Assembly (NCBI RefSeq): GCF_030323265.1
Contig: NZ_CP104992.1
Location: forward strand, 3,819,501 to 3,883,500
Reading direction: 5' to 3'
Source: Terrirhizobium terrae
GTDB lineage: Bacteria > Pseudomonadota > Alphaproteobacteria > Rhizobiales > Rhizobiaceae
Length of the DNA: 64,000 nucleotides
The first letter of the stretch is position 1; each line of letters begins with the position of its first letter. Shown here one piece after another: positions 52,480 to 60,014 of the stretch. A program made the position numbers and the translations under genes. Under the pieces are notes generated by a model. It was not told the origin of the DNA. It saw nothing but the letters and a program-made list of their open reading frames with translations, and ran no database searches.

Positions 52480-53407
52480 TCAGCCCTTTGCGGCCGCAGC
52501 CACTTCAGCGGCGAAGTCGGTCTCTTCCTTCTCGACGCCTTCGCCCAGCAGCAGGCGAGCCATGCCGGTAACTTCGATCGGCGCGCCGACTTCCTTCTCG
52601 GCAGCCTTGACAGCTTCGCCGACGGTCAGGTCCGGGTTGATGACGAAAGCCTGCGACAGAAGGGCGACTTCTTCGAAGAACTTGCGCATGCGGCCTTCGA
52701 CCATCTTCTCGATGATGGCTTCCGGCTTGCCGGATCTCGCGCGACTGCTCGATGAAGACGTTGCGTTCGCGCTCGGCGACGGCAGCATCGACTTCTTCGG
52801 CACGGACGGCGAGCGGAGCCGTTGCAGCAATGTGCATGGCGACCTGGCGGCCGATCGCGTTCAGCGCATCCTTGTTGCCGGTCGACTTCAGCGCGACGAG
52901 AACGCCGAGCTTGCCGAGACGGTCAGCGGCAGCATTGTGGATGTAGGTGGCAACAACGCCGTCTTCTACTTCCAGAGCAGCCGAACGGCGCAGGTTCATG
53001 TTTTCGCCGATCGTGGCGACAGCGTCCTTGATCGTGTCGGTAACGGTCTTGCCGGTAGCCGGGTAGATGGCAGCGCCAACGGCTTCAACGGTACCGTCGG
53101 TGGTCAGCGCGACGTCGGCTACGCCGCGAACGATGCCCTGGAAGGCGTCGTTACGGGCAACGAAGTCGGTCTCGGAGTTGACTTCGACGACGACAGCCTT
53201 GGTGCCGGCCGAAGCAACGCCGATCAGGCCTTCAGCAGCCGTACGGCCCGACTTCTTGTCGGCCTTGGCGATACCCTTGGCGCGCAGCCAGTCGATCGCT
53301 GCTTCGATGTCGCCGTTGTTTTCGGTCAGCGCCTTCTTGCAGTCCATCATGCCTGCGCCGGACTTTTCGCGCAGTTCCTTGACCAGTGCAGCGGTGATTT
53401 CAGCCAT
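52480..53407 (-). CDS. tsf: Elongation factor Ts (frame broken)
   Basis: Nucleotide exchange factor for EF-Tu. The N-terminal UBA-like domain is [42 protein letters not shown]. The core contains [28 protein letters not shown]. The frame breaks at GATCTC 52733-52738, where GATTC restores [25 protein letters not shown]. Intended length is 308 and the C-terminus ends AAAKG. It is an essential gene in most bacteria, so the break is unlikely to be genuine. Confidence 0.95.
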
Positions 53408-53573
53408 TGTGAGCCTCTTGTCGGTTCTTGTTGCGTGTCGCCGGAAAACCTCGGCGAACTCAAGGTTTTGGGAACGAATGTACCCGGAAGTATGACAGGG
53501 TGATGAAGATCAGCCCTATGGCCCTCGTCTCGATCGTCGGCAAGTGACCGGCAAGACGTCGGGCCTTAAACGA

Positions 53574-53604
53574 CCAAGGCCAGGGATGGATATCTCTGGC
53601 CTTG
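53574..53604 (-). terminator. Hairpin between rpsB and tsf
   Basis: CCAAGGCCAG (53574-53583) and CTGGCCTTGG (53595-53604) form a perfect 10-bp stem with an 11-base loop, 46 bases after the rpsB stop. It is followed on the minus strand by TCGTTT. The position in the 242-bp rpsB-tsf gap matches attenuators known between these genes in other bacteria. Confidence 0.7.
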
Positions 53605-53649
53605 GGCTTTACCTGGATGGGGAGCGGACCTGCCGCTCCAACCCGGCGA

Positions 53650-54423
53650 TTAAGCCTGGGCTTCGGCTTCGCCTTCGAGAGCCGGCTCGACCGGAGCTTC
53701 AGCGGAAGCGCCGAGGTCACGGCCCGAAGCGCCCTGCTGGCGGGCGATGCCGTCGATGGCAGCGCGAGCGATCAGGTCGCAGTACAGAGCGATGGCGCGC
53801 GAAGCGTCGTCGTTGCCCGGGATCGCGTAGTCGATCTGGTCCGGATCGCAGTTCGAGTCGATGATAGCGACGACCGGGATGCCCAGGCGCTTGGCTTCGT
53901 CGATTGCGATCTTTTCCTTGTTCGTGTCGATGATGAACATCAGGTCCGGAACGCCGCCCATGTCGCGGATACCGCCGAGAGCCTTCTCAAGCTTCTCGCG
54001 TTCGCGCTCAAGGTTCAGGCGCTCCTTCTTGGAGTAGCCGGAAGCTTCCGAACCGAGGATCTCGTCGAGCTTGCGCAGACGGGCGATCGAGTTCGAAATG
54101 GTCTTCCAGTTGGTCATCATGCCGCCGAGCCAACGGGAGTTGACGTAGTACTGGGCGGAACGCTTTGCCGAATCGGCGATCAGCTCGGAAGCCTGACGCT
54201 TGGTGCCGACGAAGAGAACGCGGCCGCCACGAGCAACGGTGTCGGACACGACCTGAAGGGCGCGCGACAGCATCGGAACGGTCTGAGCCAGGTCGATGAT
54301 GTGGATGTTGTTACGGTCGCCGAAGATGTACGGCTTCATCTTCGGGTTCCAGCGGTGCGTCTGGTGGCCGAAGTGAACGCCTGCTTCGAGGAGCTGGCGC
54401 ATAGAGAAATCGGGCAATGCCAT
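53650..54423 (-). CDS. rpsB: 30S ribosomal protein S2
   Basis: Ribosomal protein S2, with the signature [22 protein letters not shown] at the N-terminus, then [17 protein letters not shown] and [23 protein letters not shown] near the C-terminus. Length is 257. An acidic Glu/Ala-rich tail ([15 protein letters not shown]) is normal for alphaproteobacteria. It is the first gene of the rpsB-tsf-pyrH-frr-uppS-cdsA series, with a promoter candidate about 124-152 bases upstream. Confidence 0.97.
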   Translation of the reverse strand: MALPDFSMRQLLEAGVHFGHQTHRWNPKMKPYIFGDRNNIHIIDLAQTVPMLSRALQVVSDTVARGGRVLFVGTKRQASELIADSAKRSAQYYVNSRWLGGMMTNWKTISNSIARLRKLDEILGSEASGYSKKERLNLEREREKLEKALGGIRDMGGVPDLMFIIDTNKEKIAIDEAKRLGIPVVAIIDSNCDPDQIDYAIPGNDDASRAIALYCDLIARAAIDGIARQQGASGRDLGASAEAPVEPALEGEAEAQA

Positions 54424-54546
54424 GCCTTGTTATCCTTTTCCGGTTGAACCTCCGCAAGGCGAACAGCAGACCCGTCGGGCCGGCCACCGGCGGAACCTTC
54501 CGGATTTCTCCCGGTCGATCCCATGCCTTACGTGTGGAATGCGGGG

Positions 54547-54575
54547 GCCATACAGGCCATTGGCCGGAAATGCAA
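54547..54575 (-). promoter_or_regulatory. Candidate rpsB promoter
   Basis: On the minus strand, TTGCAT (complement of 54570-54575) and TATGGC (complement of 54547-54552) are separated by exactly 17 bases, a fair housekeeping-sigma match 124-152 bases before the rpsB ATG. The leader between holds several small palindromes (GGCCGGCCACCGGC region) that could bind S2 autogenously. Confidence 0.4.
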
Positions 54576-54616
54576 GCGCTTTGTCACATTTCGCGGCAGG
54601 ACGGCACTTCCCTGCC

Positions 54617-54811
54617 CTAGCTCGTACCGATCTTCTGGCGAACCTGATCGACATGGCCACGGACATAGACCGCATGCGGCTGGCCGCTGCTGCCGGCCGC
54701 AGCGAAGGTGATGATCGTCACCCCTTCCTCGAACGGCATGAGATAGAGGATCTGCGCCGGATTGATATAGATGTCCTGATTGTGGGTACTCTTGAAACCG
54801 ATCAATGCCAT
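54617..54811 (-). CDS. Small FlbD-like protein
   Basis: A 64-residue protein with the compact layout of the FlbD-type family: a short strand, then STHNQDIYINPAQILYLMPFEEGVTIITF, ending with a helix VRGHVDQVRQKIG. The YINP segment is the recognisable mark. FlbD itself is a small protein encoded in flagellar operons, but no flagellar genes are near, so the likeness may be only structural. It sits between rpsB and eipB on the same strand, with its own gaps. Confidence 0.55.
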   Translation of the reverse strand: MALIGFKSTHNQDIYINPAQILYLMPFEEGVTIITFAAAGSSGQPHAVYVRGHVDQVRQKIGTS

Positions 54812-54900
54812 GAATCACTCCTGCTCATGGCGGTGATACAGGCATGGATCTGACATCATGTCGAGTATCGACGGAGCAAGTACCCGTCGCAGCTGCGTCG

Positions 54901-55758
54901 CTATTGCGGCGCAACAGGGCAAGGGTCCTGCTGCTTCTTCAGCACTTCCAGCTTCACCAGACTGCCCTGCAGGGCGAAGTCGCCGTAATCCATGGTGAGG
55001 TCGCGGGTGATGCCGTTTTCGTAGAGCTTGAACGACATATTGTAGACCGGTGTCGGATCACCGGCGGCACCGTCGTTGAAATAGGCTATCGTCACCGGCC
55101 AGTATTGGGTCTGCGAGAATTCACCGGCATTGCCGGCATCCGCGTCACCCTTTTCCGGCGTCTCGGCCTTTCCGATCACTGTCGAAGTCAGGAGCGACTG
55201 GTCGCCATCTTCCGAACCGTCGAAGACCCGCGTTTCGAAGATGCGCTTGTCTTCCTTGGCATTGCGGATGATGTCGAGCATGTGGCTGGTCGGGAAATCG
55301 CTAGCGGGAAGATCGATCTCGCGGCCGTTCTGGCCCTGCAGTTCCACCTTCACGCCGCCCTCGCCCTGGCTGGCATCGCCGGTGAGCGCCTTGTCCGGCT
55401 GTTCGTCGGTGAAGGACTTGGTCTCGAAATGGAACTGGCCGGCGGAAAGATCCTCGAACGTCTTCGTCTGCTGGTCGCTGACACGCGTTTCCTCGCCGGT
55501 GCTGATCTTGGTCACGAGGCGGAAATTGGTGGTGAAACCGGTGCAGGCGGAGCCGTTGAACTCATAGACCATGCGGCCGAACATGCCCTCGATGCCGGAG
55601 CGCTCGGACGCATCCTTGAGCTTCAGGTCATAGACCGCCCGATGCGGGACGAGCAGGCGCGCGGCACTGTCGGCAGTCAGGGGCGACGCCATGGCGACAC
55701 CGGCACCCGACGAGGCGGTACCAGCGACAAGGAACAGCGCGAGGCTCGTGCGCAGCAT
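54901..55758 (-). CDS. eipB: Cell-envelope integrity protein EipB (DUF1849)
   Basis: A 285-residue periplasmic protein. A signal peptide (LRTSLALFLVAGTASSGAGVAMA, cleavage probably near residue 25) is followed by the DUF1849 domain starting LLVPHRAVYDLKL, with MVYEFNGSACTGF and the segment PTSHMLDIIRNAKEDKRIFE. Brucella EipB is a spiral beta protein locked by a disulfide; the corresponding cysteines are C72 and C280. It is linked in Brucella to envelope integrity. Monocistronic here, divergent from ridA. Confidence 0.85.
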   Translation of the reverse strand: MLRTSLALFLVAGTASSGAGVAMASPLTADSAARLLVPHRAVYDLKLKDASERSGIEGMFGRMVYEFNGSACTGFTTNFRLVTKISTGEETRVSDQQTKTFEDLSAGQFHFETKSFTDEQPDKALTGDASQGEGGVKVELQGQNGREIDLPASDFPTSHMLDIIRNAKEDKRIFETRVFDGSEDGDQSLLTSTVIGKAETPEKGDADAGNAGEFSQTQYWPVTIAYFNDGAAGDPTPVYNMSFKLYENGITRDLTMDYGDFALQGSLVKLEVLKKQQDPCPVAPQ

Positions 55759-55868
55759 TCACATTCTCCTGTTGGACTCGAAGTCAGGTGTTATAAGAAC
55801 GCCATTCGCCGAGGTTATGACCTTGATGCAGGATTTTTGAAGACTTGACAACAAAACCGGAGACCGAA

Positions 55869-56339
55869 ATGTCAGATGCTATCGAAAGCCGCCTGAAGGA
55901 ACTGGGATACACCCTTCCCGAGGCCGCCGCCCCCGCTGCAAACTACCTGCCGACGCGCATCAGCGGCAACACGCTCTATGTCTCCGGCCAGCTGCCTCTC
56001 GAAGGTGGCAAGATCGCCGCGCTCGGCCTTCTCGGCGCCGAGATCGACGTCGCCGCCGGTCAGCGCGCCGCTGAACTCTGCGCCATCAACGTGATCGCCC
56101 AGGCCAAGGCTGCCCTCGGCGGCGACCTTTCCCGCATCCGCCAGTTCGTCAAGCTGACGAGCTTCGTTGCGTCGGCTCCCGGCTTCACCGAGCAGCACCT
56201 TGTCACCAACGGTGCATCGAACCTGATCGCCACCGTCTTCGGCGATGCCGGCAAGCATGCCCGCTCGGCCGTCGGCATGGCAGGCCTGCCGTTCAATGCG
56301 GCGGTCGAAGTCGAGGCCATCATCGAGATCGACGCATGA
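55869..56339 (+). CDS. RidA-family protein
   Basis: A 156-residue YjgF/RidA-fold protein (TRISGNTLYVSGQLPLEGGKIAALG, FVKLTSFVASAPGFTEQHLV, ARSAVGMAGLPFNAAVEVEAIIEID). It is slightly longer than the 130-residue imine deaminase RidA, matching the Rid subfamily with an N-terminal extension. The canonical catalytic arginine context is altered, so imine hydrolysis is unproven. ATG 55869 with GGAGACC upstream is preferred to the earlier TTG at 55845. It overlaps the GDPD gene by four bases. Confidence 0.85.
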   Translation: MSDAIESRLKELGYTLPEAAAPAANYLPTRISGNTLYVSGQLPLEGGKIAALGLLGAEIDVAAGQRAAELCAINVIAQAKAALGGDLSRIRQFVKLTSFVASAPGFTEQHLVTNGASNLIATVFGDAGKHARSAVGMAGLPFNAAVEVEAIIEIDA

Positions 56340-57076
56340 CGACGCAACATTCTGGCGCATCCTGGATCAAGGATGTGCCCGTCGCCCATCGTGGCTACCA
56401 TGACATGAACGGCAAGGTCTGGGAGAATTCTCTCTCGGCCTTTTCACGTGCCATCGAGGCCGGGTTCGCCATCGAATGCGATATCCAGCTTTCGGCCGAC
56501 AGCATTCCGATGGTCTTTCATGACGACAAGCTGGAACGCCTCTGCGGCATCCAGGGCGACGTGCGCGAACGCACGGCCTCCGAGCTCGGCATGCTGGCGA
56601 TCGGTGGCACGGCCGACAAGATCCCGACGCTGAAGCAGATGCTGACGCTCGTCGCCGGCCGCGTTCCCCTGGTCATCGAGATCAAGGGACGCGCGGCGGA
56701 AGAGGATGACGGCTTTGTCGAGGATGTTTTGGAAGTGCTCGAAGGCTATCAGGGCAAGGTCGCGCTGATGAGCTTCGACCACCATATCCTCCGCGATCTG
56801 AAGAGGGTCGGCGCGCCCTACCCGATCGGCCTCACCGCCATGGGCGACAAGCCGGAAGAGTTCTTCCAGCATGACGAAGCGATGCAGCTCGGTCTCGACT
56901 TCATCTCCTACCACTGGCCGCATCTGCCGAATTCCTTCATCACCGCCCAGAGACGTGCCGGCATGCCGGTGATTACCTGGACTGTCAGGGATGAAAACGC
57001 GCTTGTGCATAGCTATCTTCATGGCGACCAGATAACCTTCGAAGGGTTCGACCCGCGCGAGGTTACCGCCCGCTAG
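56336..57076 (+). CDS. Glycerophosphodiester phosphodiesterase
   Basis: GDPD enzyme hydrolysing glycerophosphodiesters to glycerol 3-phosphate. The TIM-barrel motifs are H18-R19 (VAHRGYHDMNGKVWENSLSAF), E-x-D (IECDIQLSADSIPMVFHDDKLERL) and WTVRDENALVHSYLHGD near the C-terminus. There is no signal peptide, so it is cytosolic. Length is 246. It is coupled to the ridA gene by an ATGA overlap and lies 112 bases before the acyltransferase gene. Confidence 0.9.
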   Translation: MTTQHSGASWIKDVPVAHRGYHDMNGKVWENSLSAFSRAIEAGFAIECDIQLSADSIPMVFHDDKLERLCGIQGDVRERTASELGMLAIGGTADKIPTLKQMLTLVAGRVPLVIEIKGRAAEEDDGFVEDVLEVLEGYQGKVALMSFDHHILRDLKRVGAPYPIGLTAMGDKPEEFFQHDEAMQLGLDFISYHWPHLPNSFITAQRRAGMPVITWTVRDENALVHSYLHGDQITFEGFDPREVTAR

Positions 57077-57188
57077 CCTACTGGTTCGAAGATCGTCCAC
57101 CGATCTTCAGGGTAGCAAGCGTGGATACTTAATTGATATCGCGTCCCGTATCCTGCGGGGCGTCTCAGGAAGTCATGAATATTCGGGA

Positions 57189-58383
57189 ATGACCGCAAAC
57201 CTGACGATCCGCATCGAAAAGTCCTTCGCCGCGATCAGCCCGCAAAGCTGGTCGCGGCTTTCAGGCGCGTCGAAGGCCAGCGCCTCCGAGGAAATGCCCT
57301 ACAATCCGTTCCTCTCCCACGCCTTCCTATCCGCGCTCGAAGAATCCCGCTCGGCCAATGCCAAGAGCGGATGGCTCGGGCACCATGTCCTGCTGGAAAA
57401 CGAGGCAGGAACGCTGGTCGGTGCCATTCCCGCCTATCTGAAAAGCCACAGCCAGGGCGAATACGTCTTCGACCACGGCTGGGCGGACGCTTTTGAGCGG
57501 GCTGGCGGGCGTTATTATCCGAAGCTGCAGTGCTCGATCCCGTTCACCCCCGCAACCGGCCCTCGCCTTCTGGTCGCGGACGGCTATGACCGCGAGACGA
57601 TGCAGGCGACACTTGCCGCTGGTCTCCAGGAAGTGACACGCCAGCTCGGCATCTCGTCGGCGCATGTCACCTTCGTGCCGGACGACGAGGTCGAAATCTT
57701 CACGGACGCAGATTATCTTCACCGCACCGACAAGCAGTTCCACTTCATCAACGAAGGTTATGCCGATCACAATGCCTTCCTCGAGACGCTGGCGTCCCGC
57801 AAGCGCAAGGCGCTGAAGAAGGAACGCCGCGCGGCACTGGAAAACGGCATCACCATAGACTGGCTGACCGGCAAGGACCTGACCGAGGATATCTGGGATC
57901 AGTTTTTCGACTTCTACATGGATACCGGCGGCCGAAAATGGGGCCGCCCTTACCTGACGCGCGGCTTCTATTCTTTGATCGGCGAGCGTATGCCCGAAGA
58001 CGTGCTGCTCGTCATGGCCAAGCGCGGCGGTCGTTATATCGCCGGCGCGATCAACTTCATCGGCGGCGACACGCTCTACGGCCGCCACTGGGGCTGTATC
58101 GAGGATCACCCCTTTCTGCATTTCGAGGTCTGCTATCATCAGGCTATCGACTTCGCGCTGGCCAAGGGCCTCAAACGCGTCGAGGCCGGTGCGCAGGGGA
58201 ACACAAGCTTGCCCGCGGCTACCTGCCCGTCACCACCCATTCCATGCACTACATCGCCCATCCGGGCCTGCGCCACGCCGTTGCCGATTATCTGGAGCGC
58301 GAGCGGAGGATGTGGAGCACATGAACGAATACCTGTCCGAGCACAGCCCATTCCGCAAGGGCGAGCGGCAACAGGAAGACTGA
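57189..58383 (+). CDS. GNAT-like acyltransferase, COG3146 (FemAB-type; two frame breaks)
   Basis: A protein of about 398 intended residues in the family once called peptidogalycan biosynthesis protein (double GNAT/FemAB-like). Seen are YNPFLSHAFLSALEESRSA, FVPDDEVEIFTDADYLHRTDKQFHFINEGY, and RKRKALKKERRAALENGITIDWL. Two bases are missing: one in the G run at 58196-58199 (restoring EAGAQGEHKLARGYLPVTTHSMHYI) and one near 58305 (restoring ERERE before DVEHMNEYLSEHSPFRKG). Uncorrected, the frame runs into the HIT gene and looks like a fusion, which it is not. The acyl acceptor is unknown. Confidence 0.8.
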
Positions 58384-58409
58384 TCAACAAAATCTGGAGA
58401 GGACATTCG

Positions 58410-58832
58410 ATGAGCTACGATCCGAACAATATCTTCGGCAAGATCCTGCGCGGCGAGATCCCGTGCCATCGCGTCTACGAGGATGCCGACACGCTGGCTT
58501 TCATGGACGTCATGCCGCAATCGCCGGGTCACCTGCTGGTGATACCGAAGACGCCGTCGCGCAACATTCTCGACGCTGACCCAGCCGTGCTCTCGAAACT
58601 GATGCCGATCGTGCAGAAGCTTGCCAAGGCCGCCAAGGATGCGTTCGATGCTGACGGCATCACGGTAACGCAATTCAACGAGCCGGCTGCGGGCCAGACC
58701 GTGTTTCACCTGCATTTTCACGTCATCCCGCGCTATGAAGGCGCTGGTCTGAAACCCCATACGGGTCAGATGGAAGACAATGCCGTCCTGGCCGCAAATG
58801 CCGAGAAGGTCATCGGCGAGCTCGGCAGCTGA
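58410..58832 (+). CDS. HIT-family nucleotide hydrolase
   Basis: A 140-residue histidine-triad protein (Hint branch). H100-x-H102-x-H104 (QTVFHLHFHVIPR) is the nucleotide-phosphoramide hydrolase site. The N-terminus NIFGKILRGEIPCHRVYEDADTLAFMDVMPQSPGH is typical. ATG 58410 with GGAGAGGA upstream. It follows the acyltransferase by 26 bases and probably shares its transcript; it converges with azlD, with no gap between the stops. Confidence 0.92.
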   Translation: MSYDPNNIFGKILRGEIPCHRVYEDADTLAFMDVMPQSPGHLLVIPKTPSRNILDADPAVLSKLMPIVQKLAKAAKDAFDADGITVTQFNEPAAGQTVFHLHFHVIPRYEGAGLKPHTGQMEDNAVLAANAEKVIGELGS

Positions 58833-59172
58833 TCAGGACTGCAGGGCGAGAAGCCCGATGACGAGAATGGCGATCGGCGCGGCGACGCCGACCGCCACCT
58901 TCTTTCCGCTGGCGAGGAAGATGGCAAAGCCGATGCCGGCCGCCGCAAGCCGCAGCCAGAGCGGCAGAATCGGCAAGAGTGCCGGTCGGGAAGACGATCA
59001 GCTTGGCAGTGACGGCCATGACCAGCGCAGTCGCAACCGCCCTTACCCAGTTCAGCGCTTCCGACTCCTCGTTCAGCCGGTTACCGGCGAGAACGCCGAG
59101 CCAGCGCCAGAAATCCGTGGCGATAAAGCCTGCAACCGCGATCAGCACGTAGACCCAATATTCCTCCAGCAT
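58833..59172 (-). CDS. azlD: AzlD-family branched-chain amino acid exporter subunit (frame broken)
   Basis: Small membrane subunit (about 112 intended residues, three to four helices) of the AzlCD branched-chain amino acid efflux pair. The helices are YWVYVLIAVAGFIATDFW, WVRAVATALVMAVTAKLIVF and AVGVAAPIAILVIGLLAL. The last third is in another frame. One extra base near 58982-58983 explains it, and removing it gives FPTALLPILPLWLRLAAAGIGFAIF. The ATG overlaps the azlC stop (TGATG). Confidence 0.82.
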
Positions 59173-59951
59173 CACGCGCCCTCCTGCGGTATGGCCCGCC
59201 GCCGGCGGCGGTAGCGATCGATGAGATAGGCCACCGTGCCGCCGCCGATGCCGGCAATCAGCACGTCGAACTGCGGTGCCACCAGCGCCATGAGCGGACC
59301 GAGCACGACGCCGATGATGAAGGCCAACTTCACCACGACCTGCTTGGCGCTCGCCCAGATCGACGAGACGAAATAGACCGGCGTCAGCATGAAAAGCGCG
59401 CCGGCGACGAGCGGCGGAAACTGCGAGACGATGCCATAGCTGATGCCGACAATCGCCGCATTGGTGCAGGTCAGAGTGATGCCGAAGCCTGCGAAAAAGG
59501 CCACGCGATGCTCCCGCGGGACATCGCGAAGATGCGTCGAGGCGAAGACCCAGGACGTGATCGCGATGAAATGTGAGAGGAACAGCAGGATCCAGACCGG
59601 CGTCTTCTGTGTACGCATCTCCGGCACGATCGAAGCGACCATCGGCATCATGCGGATCGCCGAAAGCGTCACCGCCAGGAAGGAAGCGGCGATATTCGCA
59701 CCACCGAGCATCGAGCCGACGAGAATCATCTGCGACGGCAGTGCCCAAACCCCAAGCGTCATCGTCACCGCTTCGGCGCGCGTCAGTCCCGCCTGCAGGG
59801 CGAAGGCGCTGAAACCGACATAGGAGGTCATGAGGATGATGGCCGGAAGCGATAGCACGCCGCGCATGCCCGTCAGGAACCAGTTCAAGCTGCCGCGCTC
59901 GGCGCGCTGCTCTGCGGACATCGGCATTCCATCTGTTGTTGACCAGTCCAT
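59172..59951 (-). CDS. azlC: AzlC-family branched-chain amino acid exporter subunit
   Basis: Large subunit of the AzlCD exporter. It has about seven hydrophobic helices. The family start is SLNWFLTGMRGVLSLPAIILMTSYVGFSAFALQAGL, and MTLGVWALPSQMILVGSMLGG forms part of the transport core. Length is about 259 from ATG 59951, or 250 from the ATG at 59924. A longer frame to 59999 passes through the clpA terminator and is rejected. It forms an overlapping pair with azlD. Confidence 0.87.
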   Translation of the reverse strand: MDWSTTDGMPMSAEQRAERGSLNWFLTGMRGVLSLPAIILMTSYVGFSAFALQAGLTRAEAVTMTLGVWALPSQMILVGSMLGGANIAASFLAVTLSAIRMMPMVASIVPEMRTQKTPVWILLFLSHFIAITSWVFASTHLRDVPREHRVAFFAGFGITLTCTNAAIVGISYGIVSQFPPLVAGALFMLTPVYFVSSIWASAKQVVVKLAFIIGVVLGPLMALVAPQFDVLIAGIGGGTVAYLIDRYRRRRRAIPQEGA

Positions 59952-59969
59952 GCCTACAAACACAAAGAA

Positions 59970-59986
59970 GCCGGGACAAGCCCGGC
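59970..59986 (-). terminator. Likely clpA terminator
   Basis: GCCGGG (59970-59975), loop ACAAG, CCCGGC (59981-59986). On the minus strand the hairpin is followed by TTCTTTGTGTTTG, T-rich, 29 bases after the clpA stop at 60015. Confidence 0.65.
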
Positions 59987-60014
59987 CTCTTTCTTTCAAT
60001 CGATATGAGAGCGA

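Noticed and set aside
58833-59999. Long single minus-strand frame merging azlD and azlC region
   Set aside because: This frame is not the coding one; AzlC and AzlD motifs lie in two other frames joined by a TGATG overlap.
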